Assembly: GCA_022419385.1 (NCBI GenBank)
Contig: JAJUBI010000006.1
Coordinates: 3,844,001 to 3,908,000, forward strand
From: Paraconiothyrium sp. Pb-2020
Taxonomy: Eukaryota > Ascomycota > Dothideomycetes > Pleosporales > Didymosphaeriaceae
Reading direction: 5' to 3'
Length of the DNA stretch: 64,000 nucleotides
Part shown: piece by piece, positions 1 to 10,215 of the stretch
How positions within the stretch are numbered: position 1 is the first letter of the stretch
Layout of the letters: each line of letters begins with the position of its first letter
Position numbers and translations under genes: made by a program
Notes under the pieces: generated by a model
The model's input: the letters and a program-made list of their open reading frames with translations, nothing else
What the model was told of the DNA's origin: nothing
Database searches by the model: none

Positions 1-1
1 C

Positions 2-682
2 TTTGTTGCTCATGATGTCATGGGAAGAACAGCGTGGGGTGACGACGCAACAGATTTTGAGCACTATGAGTGGGACCAAGACGAAGTTTACCGCGAGATC
101 GATTCCATCATGGGTTGCTCGCGTGAGCTTATTTCCCTAATCAGTCAAATATCCTGCCTTGCTAGCTCGGCGCGGCAGCAGAACGATTCAGTCGACCAGA
201 CGATAGCAACTGCAGCGCACCTAATGGACCAGCTCTCAGGGCTTCATCAAACTTTACAAACGGGAGTCGGCCACGCTGAAATCATGCTACGAATTGCCGA
301 AGCGAAAAGACTATCCGCAATGCTCTACTTGCATGACCGCGTCATGGCACCGCACGCAAGCGCTCCCACAGCACTTGCTCATGGCCTTCGCAACGCTATC
401 ATCGAGGCCATTCAACAGCTTCCGGCTAGCAGTGGGGCTGCCCTGTGGCCGTTGTTTGTCCTTGGAAAGTCGAACATGAGTAGCCGTGACCAGGCGCAAT
501 TCGTGCTTGATCGCTTGCATCAGCTGGAGCAGTCGCGCTATCTGGGAAGTTTTCACCACGCGCGGAGGAGAGTAGAGAGGAACATTATGAGAAGGTTGAC
601 AGCGCATGGTGATGTGTTGCCACAGACGTGGGACGATGATCCAGCCCTCAACGATAATGAGCGTTGGGTGAGCCTGGCTTAA
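2..682 (+). CDS. C-terminal part of a fungal-specific transcription factor (5' end off the window)
   Basis: The reading frame is open from base 2, so the N-terminus, including any Zn2Cys6 DNA-binding domain, lies outside the window; the ATG at 20 is probably internal. The visible part is mostly helical. It ends with an ALWPLFVLG stretch followed by an RDQAQFVLDRLHQL helix. This resembles the end of the 'fungal-specific transcription factor' regulatory domain (Fungal_trans_2 type), where a conserved lWPlfiaG segment precedes helices near the C-terminus. The role would be nuclear transcription control; the target is unknown. No intron is apparent in this part. The family call rests on this short signature and the helical context, so it is moderate. 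Confidence 0.6.
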   Translation, partial: FVAHDVMGRTAWGDDATDFEHYEWDQDEVYREIDSIMGCSRELISLISQISCLASSARQQNDSVDQTIATAAHLMDQLSGLHQTLQTGVGHAEIMLRIAEAKRLSAMLYLHDRVMAPHASAPTALAHGLRNAIIEAIQQLPASSGAALWPLFVLGKSNMSSRDQAQFVLDRLHQLEQSRYLGSFHHARRRVERNIMRRLTAHGDVLPQTWDDDPALNDNERWVSLA

Positions 683-932
683 GGCGGGACTGGGAGCACG
701 GGAACATTTTATTGCACGTGTATATGAATACCCCAGGAGTAGCAGTCGATCTACACGCAATAAAATTTCATGTCTCTGAGCCCGTAGCTTTGAAGCACTC
801 TCATACACAGGAAGGAGCTGCCCAAGAGGCTTCTCCTCATCAGAACTTCATATGAAAAAGGATACGTACCCAGGTTCCATGGCCTTGATTCTATGCTCTA
901 CCCAAGTCCTAGTTTCTGCCATGCAAGTGAGA

Positions 933-1667
933 TCAATTCATCCACTGCCTCAGAACCTCCTCATCTACATCTCTAACCAGCACGTGAATATGCTCCAACG
1001 CCCTCACGCTCTGCAAAATCGTTGTATTCTTAAACCACTGCACCTTCGTGCCCTCCACCTCCTCGCCAGCTTTGTCTCTGAATTCACTCTTGACAAATCT
1101 CTCTACAATAGCTCTTCCCTCCCCCGTCAGCGCTCCCGCCTCATCCACCGGCAACGGCTTCTTCGACCACACCACGATATGACTAATCCCCTCTGTCACT
1201 GCATACGTCCAGTCATTCTTGATAATTTTGTAATCCGCAGGGTCGGCGAAGGGGTCTCGTTCGCGAGCTCGAACTTGAACGAGCCAGTCGCGTTGAGGGG
1301 CTCCCAGAAGAGGCGCTGTTGCAGGATGTACTGGGTCGCACTACCATATCTGGCCTTGATGTGGGCTGTCCATGCGAGGTACGCTTTGAGGAAGGAGGGC
1401 CAGCGCTTGAGCTCATCGAGTTGGCCGGTGCTGATCAGGTGGTGGACGTCTTCCCAGGGTGCGGTGTGAACTGATCGTCGGTGATGCTGAGTTGGTGCCA
1501 GTCGACGGCGGTGAGTGCGAAGGAGGGTTATCGCGCGGGAAGGGGAGGGCCGTGGGGTCGGGGTTGGCTGTCCATTGCGATTGGAAAGTTAGAGGCTGGG
1601 ATTCGACGTCCACTGTGTGTTGGCCCATTCTCAAATAACGACAAGAGGTCCTGATGGTGGACTCCAA
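933..1667 (-). pseudogene. DUF3605-family gene broken by three one-base frameshifts
   Basis: Read across three frame changes, the minus strand encodes a continuous DUF3605-like protein: AVDWHQLSITDD, then PWEDVHHLISTGQLDELKRW, YLAWTAHIKARYGSATQYIL, QQRLFWEPL, DYKIIKNDWTYAV, HIVVWSKKPLPVD and finally VQWFKN and SVRALEHIHVLVRD. These are the characteristic blocks of the family, whose function is unknown. The frame shifts near 1518-1526, 1454-1462 and 1249-1254. Each break fits the loss of one base in a short T or C run. Every segment is well preserved at protein level, so the damage is recent or is a base-calling artefact. The start is taken as the first ATG of the N-terminal frame and is uncertain. 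The plus-strand frame over this region is a shadow. Confidence 0.7.
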
Positions 1668-2771
1668 AATGGCGTAGGTGGAAGATTCTGTGACAGTTAC
1701 GAAGGAAACAACAACGTGTGGGCGACGGGGAACTTTTTATTGGAACACTGCAGCAGCCCGTTTTTCCTAAATATCCCGGGTGCAGATGCAGTGCGGCTCA
1801 TATGCATATACAACGCCAGGTGGCTTGTCACGCAAGTGGTGGCCAATATACCATATGAGCAAAGGAACAGACTGCTTCTCCACATCAAGTTACGGCAATT
1901 GATAATGCGCCTAATAGTAAACTAGTCTAGAAGATATCGCATTGCCCATTTGGACCTTGAAGACGCCCGCGTCTCACCATGACTCATGCAGCCTTCTACA
2001 GCTGGTGGAAGCGCAAAGGCGCAGCTGCAGGGTGTTTTGGTGATCCGGAGGAAAGGTGGGATGGTGGGGTAATCTCTACCGAGCAAAAGCGGACGGCTTA
2101 CCTCTTTTAGTCTAATTAACGAACATATACAGAGTATTTTACGGAATGTCGTTGGCTTGGAGTGCTGGCTTGGGCAATCTCATGGTGTCCATATGTAGCG
2201 CATTGAATGTGAGGGCTGCCTCTAGCATTTACACATTTTCTGGATGAACGGCCAGTTTGATTGTTCGGTCCGCCAAGGATTGATTGTGTAATTCTGGTCG
2301 AAGAGGTAGCATTGTCCTGGCTGAAAAACATCCGGCCTTACCAGGCCCATTCAAATGCCTTTTGGGATACGCTATGAACACAATGCTGCGAATCGGTCAT
2401 AGAAAAGTCAAGTAGAAAGTGTAACAGTGTAGATGTAAGTCTATGCGGACCGGTAGCCCATAAGGTTCCAAGGTTTGGAAGGAGGCACGTGATGTCGCGT
2501 CGTGTTCAGAAGCACTGCGCACCACCTCCATGCCCAAATAATCTCAAAGGTTTAAGCAACCCCAAAAGAGCAGTGAATCTCAAATGATTATTCCCGACGC
2601 GTTCTTATTGCCGGATCAAGGCCTCTCTGCGTTCCCTACACAAGGAGTATCTTCCGACATTTGGGCTGGACATCCTACGTCATGATCTCGCAACGACGGT
2701 CCACGCGACGCAGCCCGCCCTCCATCTTACTCGAACGCCCTTGCTGCTCCGACATATAATATTACTTCGCA
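1668..2771. other. Intergenic, no gene seen
   Basis: About 1.1 kb between the DUF3605 pseudogene and the aldo/keto reductase. The open frames here are short, lack recognisable motifs and do not join across splice sites. The last 200 bases should hold the promoter of the reductase gene. I see no repeats or RNA genes. Confidence 0.5.
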
Positions 2772-3910
2772 ATGTTCGCCTCCACCGCCCCTAGGTCTCT
2801 TCGCACCTTCACTGCACGCCTTGCGCAAACGACCGCTCAATTGCAACCGCGAACCTATCTCAGAATGGCGCACAACGGTACAACCGCAAACCTCAACACA
2901 GGCGCGAAGATCCCTCTTATAGGCTTCGGCACGTGGCAAGACAAGGAAGCGCAGGAGCCAGCTGTTACCATCGCTCTTAAGGCTGGGTATCGTCACATTG
3001 ATACGGCGCGCATCTATGGCACGGAAGCCGCTGTCGGCAACGCCATCAAGAAGTCTGGTATTCCTCGGGAGGAGATATTCCTTACCACCAAACTATGGAA
3101 CAACAAGCACGGTGTGTGTCCTACATAGATCCAACAGTGGTCGGTCATACACAGATGAACCGGACTTTGCGTTGTGTAGCATTGTTTGACTCACGCTGAC
3201 TTCTACATTTAGACCCGAAAGACGTCGAGGCCGCCCTCGATGCCTCGCTTAAAGACCTTCAGTTAGACTATGTCGACCTGTATCTCATGCACTGGCCCAG
3301 TGCCTTCGCACCGAGCGACGAGATGTTCCCGAAGGACAGCAACGGCAAGACCAAGACGGCAAACATCGATTACGTCGACACATACAAGGCGATGGAGAAG
3401 CTCCTCAACACTGGCAAGGCAAAGGCAATCGGCATCTCCAACTTTAGCAAGGCCGAGCTCGATCGTCTATTGAAAGAGACAAGCGTGGTTCCCGCCGCGC
3501 ACCAGATGGAGATGCACCCATGGCTGCAGCAAAAGAGCTTCGCGGACTTCCACAAACAGAAAAACATCCACATCACACACTACTCTCCATTCGGCAATCA
3601 GAACGAGATCTATGACTCGGGCAAGGGCATGGGCAAGCTGATGGACGACCCAGTGCTGGTGGATATCGGCAAGAAGCACGGAAAGAGTGGCGCCCAAGTC
3701 GCATTAGCCTGGGGCATCGCGAAGGGCCATTCGGTCATCCCGAAGTCTAAGACTGAGAGCAGGATTAAGCAGAACTTGGAGGGAGACTTCAAGCTGGACG
3801 CCGAGGATATCGAGAAGATCGCCGGTATCGACAAGAAGCTGCGCTTCAACGATTCGAGTAAGAGCTTCGGCTATGACTTCTTTACCGATCTGGATGGCAA
3901 GAAGCAGTAG
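2772..3910 (+). CDS. Aldo/keto reductase, probably mitochondrial
   Basis: Two exons (2772-3111 and 3213-3910; 101-nt intron) give 345 residues. Splicing restores the KLWNNKHDPKDVEAAL segment typical of the family. It is an NAD(P)H-dependent carbonyl reductase with the TIM-barrel aldo/keto reductase fold. The catalytic tetrad is visible: Asp77 and Tyr82 (HIDTARIY), Lys107 (TTKLWN) and His140 (LMHWP). Cofactor-binding features follow: GISNFS near residue 170 and VIPKSKTESRIKQN toward the end. The first 31 residues are rich in Ser, Thr and Arg without acidic residues, which fits a mitochondrial presequence. A second Met (MAHNGTT, residue 32) would give a cytosolic form of normal family length. 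The substrate cannot be told from sequence. Confidence 0.92.
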
Positions 3911-4366
3911 GTAATTTCTATGCCCGCTGTTCCAGCTCCGGTTGTACTGCGACGCCAGGCGCTCGATTCGGAGCTTGCGTAGTATGCGGGTGGAACGGTA
4001 ACACTAAGCCCGGAGACCACGGTTCAATTGTGGTCTATACCCAAGCGCCAATGGCTCGGCGTGGAGAAACGTAGGAGAGCTGGGTAGTAGTTGTTAGAGC
4101 AGGCTCTCTGCGCCAGAGGGGTTGTAAGATATTCTTCGTACTGTATATCACATTCACAGTGAGTGAACGAAACAATGCATCCTTCGTTTGAAGAGCAATT
4201 TCAATATCTTTCTATTGATTCAGCAATACAACTGGACGTCAAAACCAGGTCGTCCGCCAACATTATACATGCCCTGCCCTAACGCAAGGTAGAACGTTGA
4301 GCTTACGACTACACACGCACATATACATATACAAGAACGCTCCCTCAGGATCGGCCGCTACATTAC
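3911..4366. other. Convergent 3' intergenic region
   Basis: 456 bases between the converging ends of the aldo/keto reductase and the transmembrane protein gene. It should contain both 3' untranslated regions. No coding frame or repeat is apparent. Confidence 0.5.
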
Positions 4367-6215
4367 TTAGTCCGCATCGTCCGGGCATTCCGTCTTCGCC
4401 CTCACCCACCCAGTCAGACGATTCGCTATATCGCTAACATAGCATGCCGTAGCGCCCGCCTTCTCCGACAGGTCGCCGCTATCCGGTATATAACCACTGT
4501 TTCAAATGTCAGTACTCCTACGACATAACCTCAGACTGACAAACTCACCTATTGTATCCTCTCATAGCCTTATACGGATTCCCATACGTGTTCAAATTAT
4601 CCACCAAGCCCCACCCCTTCTCCGTCCCCTGCGTCCCATCCTGCACCATCTGCAGAATCGAAAGCCGGCTGTGCTTCGCATCGTACTGGTGGCCGTCGTG
4701 GCTCTGCATGAGGCCTGGGTTCCGCGTGCCGCCGGAGGATGTGGTGTGCGGCACTAGCGGGCACCCGTTCGTCTCTTGGATGATGGTCGCGAGGATGATG
4801 CGGTGGTCCACGAGCGAGGCGTTGGCGCGGTCTTGGATCGCGTCGTAGATGTCTTGGATCATCTCGGGCGTGTTGTCGTCGCCTCGGCCGAGCCAGCCGC
4901 AGGAGTACTTGAAGGTATCCAAGTTGGCGGTCCACATATCGCTGAAGGTGACCCAGTGGGTTTGGTTTGGGAAGTTTGACGCGTCGCCGTGGTAGTACGT
5001 GTATGCATCTGTGCCGGAGCCGGTGCCGTCGTTCGTGTCGTTGACGCTTTTGCGGGTTGCGCCGCCGGTGGTGAAGGCAGCTGTGTTGTTGACTTGCGCG
5101 AAGGAGGGGACGTAGTTGAAGTTGCTCTTGCGGGAAAGTGTGGCTGCGACGGCGATGATGATGATGATGAGGATGAGGATGGAGAAGGCCGTTAGGCCGA
5201 AGACTACGCATTTGCGTCGGCGGCTCCACATGCTGCAACAACCGCACCGTCGGTTGTTGTGATCGCCTTCTCGTCTGTCGTAGTAGCCGTCCTCTGTCGC
5301 CCTGCCGTATTTGTAGAACTCCGTCTCATCGTATGTCGAATCATCTCGAGCGTGACTGCGGCGCTTGTTCTCTCGTTCGTCTCTTCTACGACCCGACCGG
5401 TGCTTTCGAGGCGATTGTGAGGTACGCCTGTCGTATTCCTTTAGAGAAGTGGTAGAGACGCTGTGGAGGTCTGGACTCTTCTCATTGTTGGACAAAGGCG
5501 CATTTTGGGGCGAAAGCTGCTTCTTGAGGCCTCTTCCACGCGTATCATAATAGGACGGTGGTCGATCACCGTATTTGTTGGCTTTTCGGCTTGAGCGCGC
5601 TGTGTCACCAGGCAACGGCAGATCTAGATCCGAATACTCTGTGTCGGGTGTGTCGAGCACGGCATCACTGTATTTGCTAGCTCTCCGGCTTGCGCGTGGC
5701 CTGTCACCAGGTGAGGGCAAGTCGAGCTCCGGGTGTTCAATGTCCGGTTCAGTCAGAACGGCAGCGACCGGTACCTGTGGTTCTGCAACAGGGTTCGCTT
5801 GTGGAACGGTTTGTGATGTTGGACGGCGTCGTTTCGGTCTCATCCAATCGTCTGTCATCTCGCGGCCTGCATCTCGAGCTCGCCTACGCGCGATCTTGAA
5901 GCGCTTGTAACACCGATAGCATAGTTCGAGGCCGTTGGGTCCCGGACACAGCTCTTCATCTTTTGAGATTTCTGGGCTATCGCACAAGTGGTTGTCACAG
6001 GTTGCGCCGTTGTGTTGGATGTAACGTTTCTTTGATGGAGAGGCACTTCGTCTCTCGCTGCGCCTTCTTTCCCGGGCGTCGCGCGGGGATTTAGAAGCAA
6101 CAGGTTCAGGCTTGGTTGGTCTCGTGGAGTTATACAACGAAGATAAGGATACAGAGTGGTATGTTGGAGGTCTGCGATGGTCGTGTTGTGGGTAATCTGG
6201 AGATGGTCTATCCAT
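4367..6215 (-). CDS. Type II membrane protein with a lysozyme-like ectodomain
   Basis: Two exons (6215-4549 and 4496-4367; 52-nt intron) give 598 residues. The N-terminal 330 residues are basic, disordered and presumably cytosolic. They hold a cysteine cluster (C73, C78, C90, C99, C102 with CYRC), an internal duplication around LDLPSPGD and LDLPLPGD, and a CGCC motif (324-327) just before a single Ile-rich membrane segment (about 336-360). The outer part has ATIIQETNGC followed by TRNPGLMQSHDG. This matches a fungal family I remember as related to lysozyme/lytic transglycosylase folds, with a Glu in the QE(S/T)xG motif as putative catalytic residue. The last exon restores a conserved Cys-containing C-terminus. 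A cell-wall-facing role is likely but enzymatic activity is inference. Confidence 0.75.
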
Positions 6216-6918
6216 TGCTGCTTGCGAAGCGAACGGATAGCAGGCAAACCGTAAGTGTGTAGAGTCTCGGAAACTCTAGCGCCAACGCAGCTTTTTTGTT
6301 TGACATGATCTCACTGCTACAAGGAATAAATCGCATGGCAGGAAATGAAACTCGGGTGGTGTGTGTGGATGTGGATGCGGGTGGCTGGGGGTGGCAGGAA
6401 CGGCTGGGGGACCGGTTCTGATTGGCTAGAACATCAAAGTTGGCGCGCCGCTGATGAATTTCTATCCGCACATTGACGGACTTCTATTCAACAAGGCAAG
6501 CGGATAGTTTATCACTTACGAGTATACCTTGGCTGATTACAATTGCATTGCGCCAAAGTCTTCGGTTCCCAGTCTTCCTTTTTACTTTCTCGCGTCACTA
6601 CTGGTTACAAAGGGCCAATGGAGCAGAGACGATCTAGTATGAGTGTATACACCAACGAGACCCAGCTACTCCGATGCGAGAAAGCCGGAGCGACCTGGCC
6701 TTCCCCAATGCCCAGCTGCGCACATTTCCAATATCACTCTATCAGACTTTGTACACATCGTCAGCGTAAAGACCACTCTCAATTAAGCGAAACGTTTGTG
6801 TGTATGTGTGTAAACATTAATAAAAGCCCAGAGAGGCTTTCGAAGATAAGACATCTTTAGTATATATACATCATCATTCATTCACACCTTCCTCACTAGA
6901 CCACCCACTCAACTGCAC
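6216..6918. other. Intergenic: upstream of the membrane protein, downstream of chitin deacetylase
   Basis: About 700 bases. The part next to 6215 should be the promoter of the membrane-protein gene, and the part near 6918 the 3' region of the chitin deacetylase. A plus-strand frame at 6543-6860 has no recognisable feature and I do not call it. Confidence 0.45.
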
Positions 6919-8843
6919 TTACCAACACTGGCCGAAAGCCTTCTGGCAGCCCGCCCAGCAGTACAGAAGATTGTCGCCGCAGTTGCCCATGACAGAGCAG
7001 CACTTAGAGCTAGGGCAGACTTTGTTTCCGTTGCGAGCGCCGCACTTGCCGTTGGTGCTCACGTTGCTCGCAGCAGAGGTCTTCGCCGGGGCCGAAGCGG
7101 AAGTAGAGGTAGCACGGATAGAGGTAGCGATGGTGGTGGCGGGAGTGGAGGAAGAGGTGCACTTTCCGTAGAGCGGATTGCAAGCAGTGCCGCAGTGGTC
7201 GGCAGTGTTGCCACACCAGCCGTAGGCAGAGCAGCACTCGCCCTCAGACCATCCAATGCAGTTGAAGCCGGAAGTGCCGCCGCAAGTACCGTCGGTGGTC
7301 TGCTTGCCAGTAACACCTGTGGCAGAGGCGGCGGGAGCAGAGGCAGAAGAAGCGACTACAGGGGTCGACGAAACAGCGTCAGCGACGGCGGAGGTAGAAA
7401 CGACAGCCGAGGACACGGCAGAACTGCCAGCGCAAGTACCGAAGAGAGTGTTGCAGCCAGTTCCGCAATAGGCATCAGAGGCACCGCACCAGCCAGCCTG
7501 GGAGCAGCAGTTGCCGAACTCAGAGCCCTGGCACGTGGATCCAGTGTTGCCACCGCATGTTCCATCAGTCGACACCTTGGTGGGGGTGGCAGTGGGGACA
7601 GCGGAAGAAGTAGCGGTAGGAACGGAGGAAGATGAGGTCACGATCTTGCCGGAGGAAGAACGGTACCAGTTCTCAGCTGGGTCGCCCAGGCATTCGCCGA
7701 CGGTAACACCCTTGTACCCCTTTTCCTGAATGATCTGAAGCATGTACTCTGTCAGATTATGGGCAGTCTGCTCGTGAATGTCGTGCTCAATGGAGAGGAA
7801 TTTGTCTGTGGCGACGTTGTCGGTCTGGAAGTACTTGTTGAAATTGTTCTTGGCGTTCTGGATCTTGTCGGGACTGTCGTTGTCATAATCTATTCTGCTG
7901 TCAGCCATAAAAGTTTCGTAACACTGGTTCCAGTGCGAACGTACCATCAGTGTCGATGTCAAAGTAAGTGACTACGTAACCCAGGTCCTGCAAATCCTTC
8001 CAGCAGCCGGAAGCTTCGTCGCAAGAAGAGTAAGGGGGACGCATATAGGTTGGGAACTTCTGGATGATGTTACGGATAGCCATCTCATTGTGTACCATCT
8101 GATTAATGCGCTGCTCCTGAGTGATGGCGGAGAGATCCTGGTGAGACCAAGTGTGGCTGGCGACCTGGTGACCGGCGGCGTACATCTTGGAGATGACGGC
8201 AGGCCATTGAGTGGAAGCATCATCGATAGCTCCCTTTCCGTTATTGATACCAGTGATGAAGAAAGTTGCCTTCATGTTGTACTTTTCGAAGAGGTCGAGA
8301 ACGTAGTCAGTGTAGATGTAGGGGCCGTCATCGTAGGTGATGGCCACGGTACCAGGCTCAGTGCAAGAGTACAGACCACCATTACCGTAATCGACATTTC
8401 CGAGCTGGGGACGGGCAATGGTGCGGGTATCGTCGCCGTTAGGAACCTTGTTCGCATCACAACCAGGGCCGTAGTTGATGAGACAATCCGGAGCGTTGCA
8501 GTACTCTGGAGTGTTGCCACACCATCCCTGAAAGACAATTAGCGCCGATGCTTCCAACATGTTTGATATAACCTACAGAAGGTGAGCAACAGTATCCGGG
8601 GGCACAGCTAGCGCCTCCGGCATCGGGACCGCACTGGCCGTCAATGTTGGTATTTTCCTGGCGCTTTGAGAAGCTTTTTGCCATCAGAGAACCAGAAGAA
8701 GCATGTCGCGGTGCAACAGGACCAAAAGCCTCTCTCTTCACATCAGGGCCCATTCCCCAAATCTTCGGCATGCCACGGGCGCCATGAGCGGAGACGAAAG
8801 GGATCGCCAGTGACGAGGCGACCAAAGCATTCGAAAAACGCAT
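6919..8843 (-). CDS. Secreted chitin deacetylase with four chitin-binding (CBM18) modules
   Basis: Three exons (8843-8577, 8527-7945, 7889-6919; introns of 49 and 55 nt) encode 606 residues. A signal peptide (about 1-19) and a short pro-region ending in Lys-Arg before QENTN precede a first CBM18 module (CCSPSGWCGNTPEYC, formed across the first intron). The NodB polysaccharide deacetylase domain follows, with TYDDGPY (Asp155/156), the metal-ligand HTWSH (215-219), RPPYSS and DIDTDDYDND, the last formed across the second intron. A Ser/Thr-rich linker leads to three more CBM18 modules with CCS...GWCG and a final CCSVMGNCG variant. It would remove acetyl groups from chitin at the cell wall, giving chitosan, which hardens the wall or hides it from plant chitinases and receptors. 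Confidence 0.95.
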
Positions 8844-10215
8844 TATTATCGTCGTTGTCGGAGGTCGTTATCCGCGAATATTACTCTAATAGGTATGGCG
8901 AGCGAGTGTGGTTCGACAAAGGTCGATGGAACAAGAAACGAATGACTCTACACAACAAAGTGCAGAAAGAAGAAAAGCGAATGACAAGCACCTGGGAAGC
9001 AAAGACGGATGGAGAAAGTCGGTCACACACAGGCGACTCCTGTATCTTATACATAGAGCGACAGGGCATGGAGCGAGATAGGCGAGTGTGGAGCTGCAGT
9101 TACCCTTTGTGACGCCACACCCTATTATGGGGCACCACGGGTGCGCTTGCGAGCAGGCCATCGTTACAACTGACGACGCTCGGTGCCTGACCAGCAAGGC
9201 AAAGTTATGAATACGGTACCGGTCGGGACCCACCTCAATGGATTTTCGATAATCAGAACATGAAACGGGGAGCCTGGCTAGGTATGCAGTCTCAAGCTGC
9301 ACGGATACATGTGACTGGTATGCGTGCAAAGAGTTGGGTCACAATTGACCCTGAGTGTGATGCTCGAAGAGGCACACATCGGGAGCGATGACTGAAGAGG
9401 GAACGGTGTTACACGAAAAGACGACGGAGAATATGCCAAGATGGACCTAAGATCTATTGGATGTGCAGCTAGCCTGCGTTAGTCAGGGCAGTCGCACCAT
9501 GGTGCGGATGGCTGCGCGACCGACTCAAACTGGTGCAACTCTTCGCACGCGGCGCACACGTTCTGCTGCCACCAGTGCTACAGTTGCGCGCGTGCATACG
9601 GCGTGGATACGACAGAATGTCTTTGCAGTCTCATGTTTTGTCTATCACTACCGCACAAATGCTGAGCCCGTACATCTGGAACTGTCAATAGTGTCTTGTT
9701 TGGCACTCTTCCTTTCTTGGAGAGGAAATAGAGTGTTCGCGTAGGGAGAACCCTGACGTAGATCCGAAAACAAGAACCAAGCAAATACTGGCTATCCCGG
9801 CAGCCTCAGCGCTTTTCTCCGACGTCCCGGGCCATAAAATTGGGCCTCACGTTCGCGCTCTTGGTATCAATGCATGATGCTGGCGTCGCTTGTGTACTTC
9901 GTCGTGCCGTGTTACCCTTACTTTCCGACTGAAGCGATAACGCCTTCAACTCTACCGAGCATGCTAAACATAGAAGTGGAACAGCACCAGAAGAAACTTG
10001 TGCGGTATGACATGGTTCAAACTCACTAACACTGACTAGCTACAGTTCGAAACATCGACCACGCGCACCATGTCGAGATCGGTGGAGCTCGAGATGCATT
10101 AACTCGATGTAAAGGGAAATTACTGAAGGGGAGGGTGGGGTATCATGGTGGATTAACTTCGTGACTTCATGAACGACAACCGATATCTCCAGCCTGTGGT
10201 TATCTCCGGCATGAT
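8844..10215. other. Intergenic region with one possible cysteine-rich exon
   Basis: About 1.37 kb between the chitin deacetylase start and the 3' end of the UBA/AT-hook gene. The first few hundred bases should be the chitin deacetylase promoter. The only notable content is a cysteine-rich open stretch at 9483-9665, listed separately. Otherwise nothing convincing. Confidence 0.45.
9483..9665 (+). other. Possible exon or relic of a small cysteine-rich protein
   Basis: A plus-strand frame runs from just after a TAG (9480-9482) to a TGA at 9663-9665. It reads about 60 residues with eleven cysteines, including CCHQCYSC and ECLCSL. A plausible splice acceptor (gttagtcag) sits at its start, but I find no upstream exon with a signal peptide and no in-frame ATG early in it. 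It could be an exon of a small secreted cysteine-rich protein, a decayed copy, or chance. No function is claimed. Confidence 0.2.

Noticed and set aside
852..1469. Plus-strand 205-residue frame
   Set aside because: Antisense to the DUF3605 pseudogene, whose conserved blocks are on the minus strand.
5156..5185. GAT-type trinucleotide run that could be a microsatellite
   Set aside because: It encodes the Ile-rich membrane helix of the minus-strand membrane protein, so it is explained by coding.
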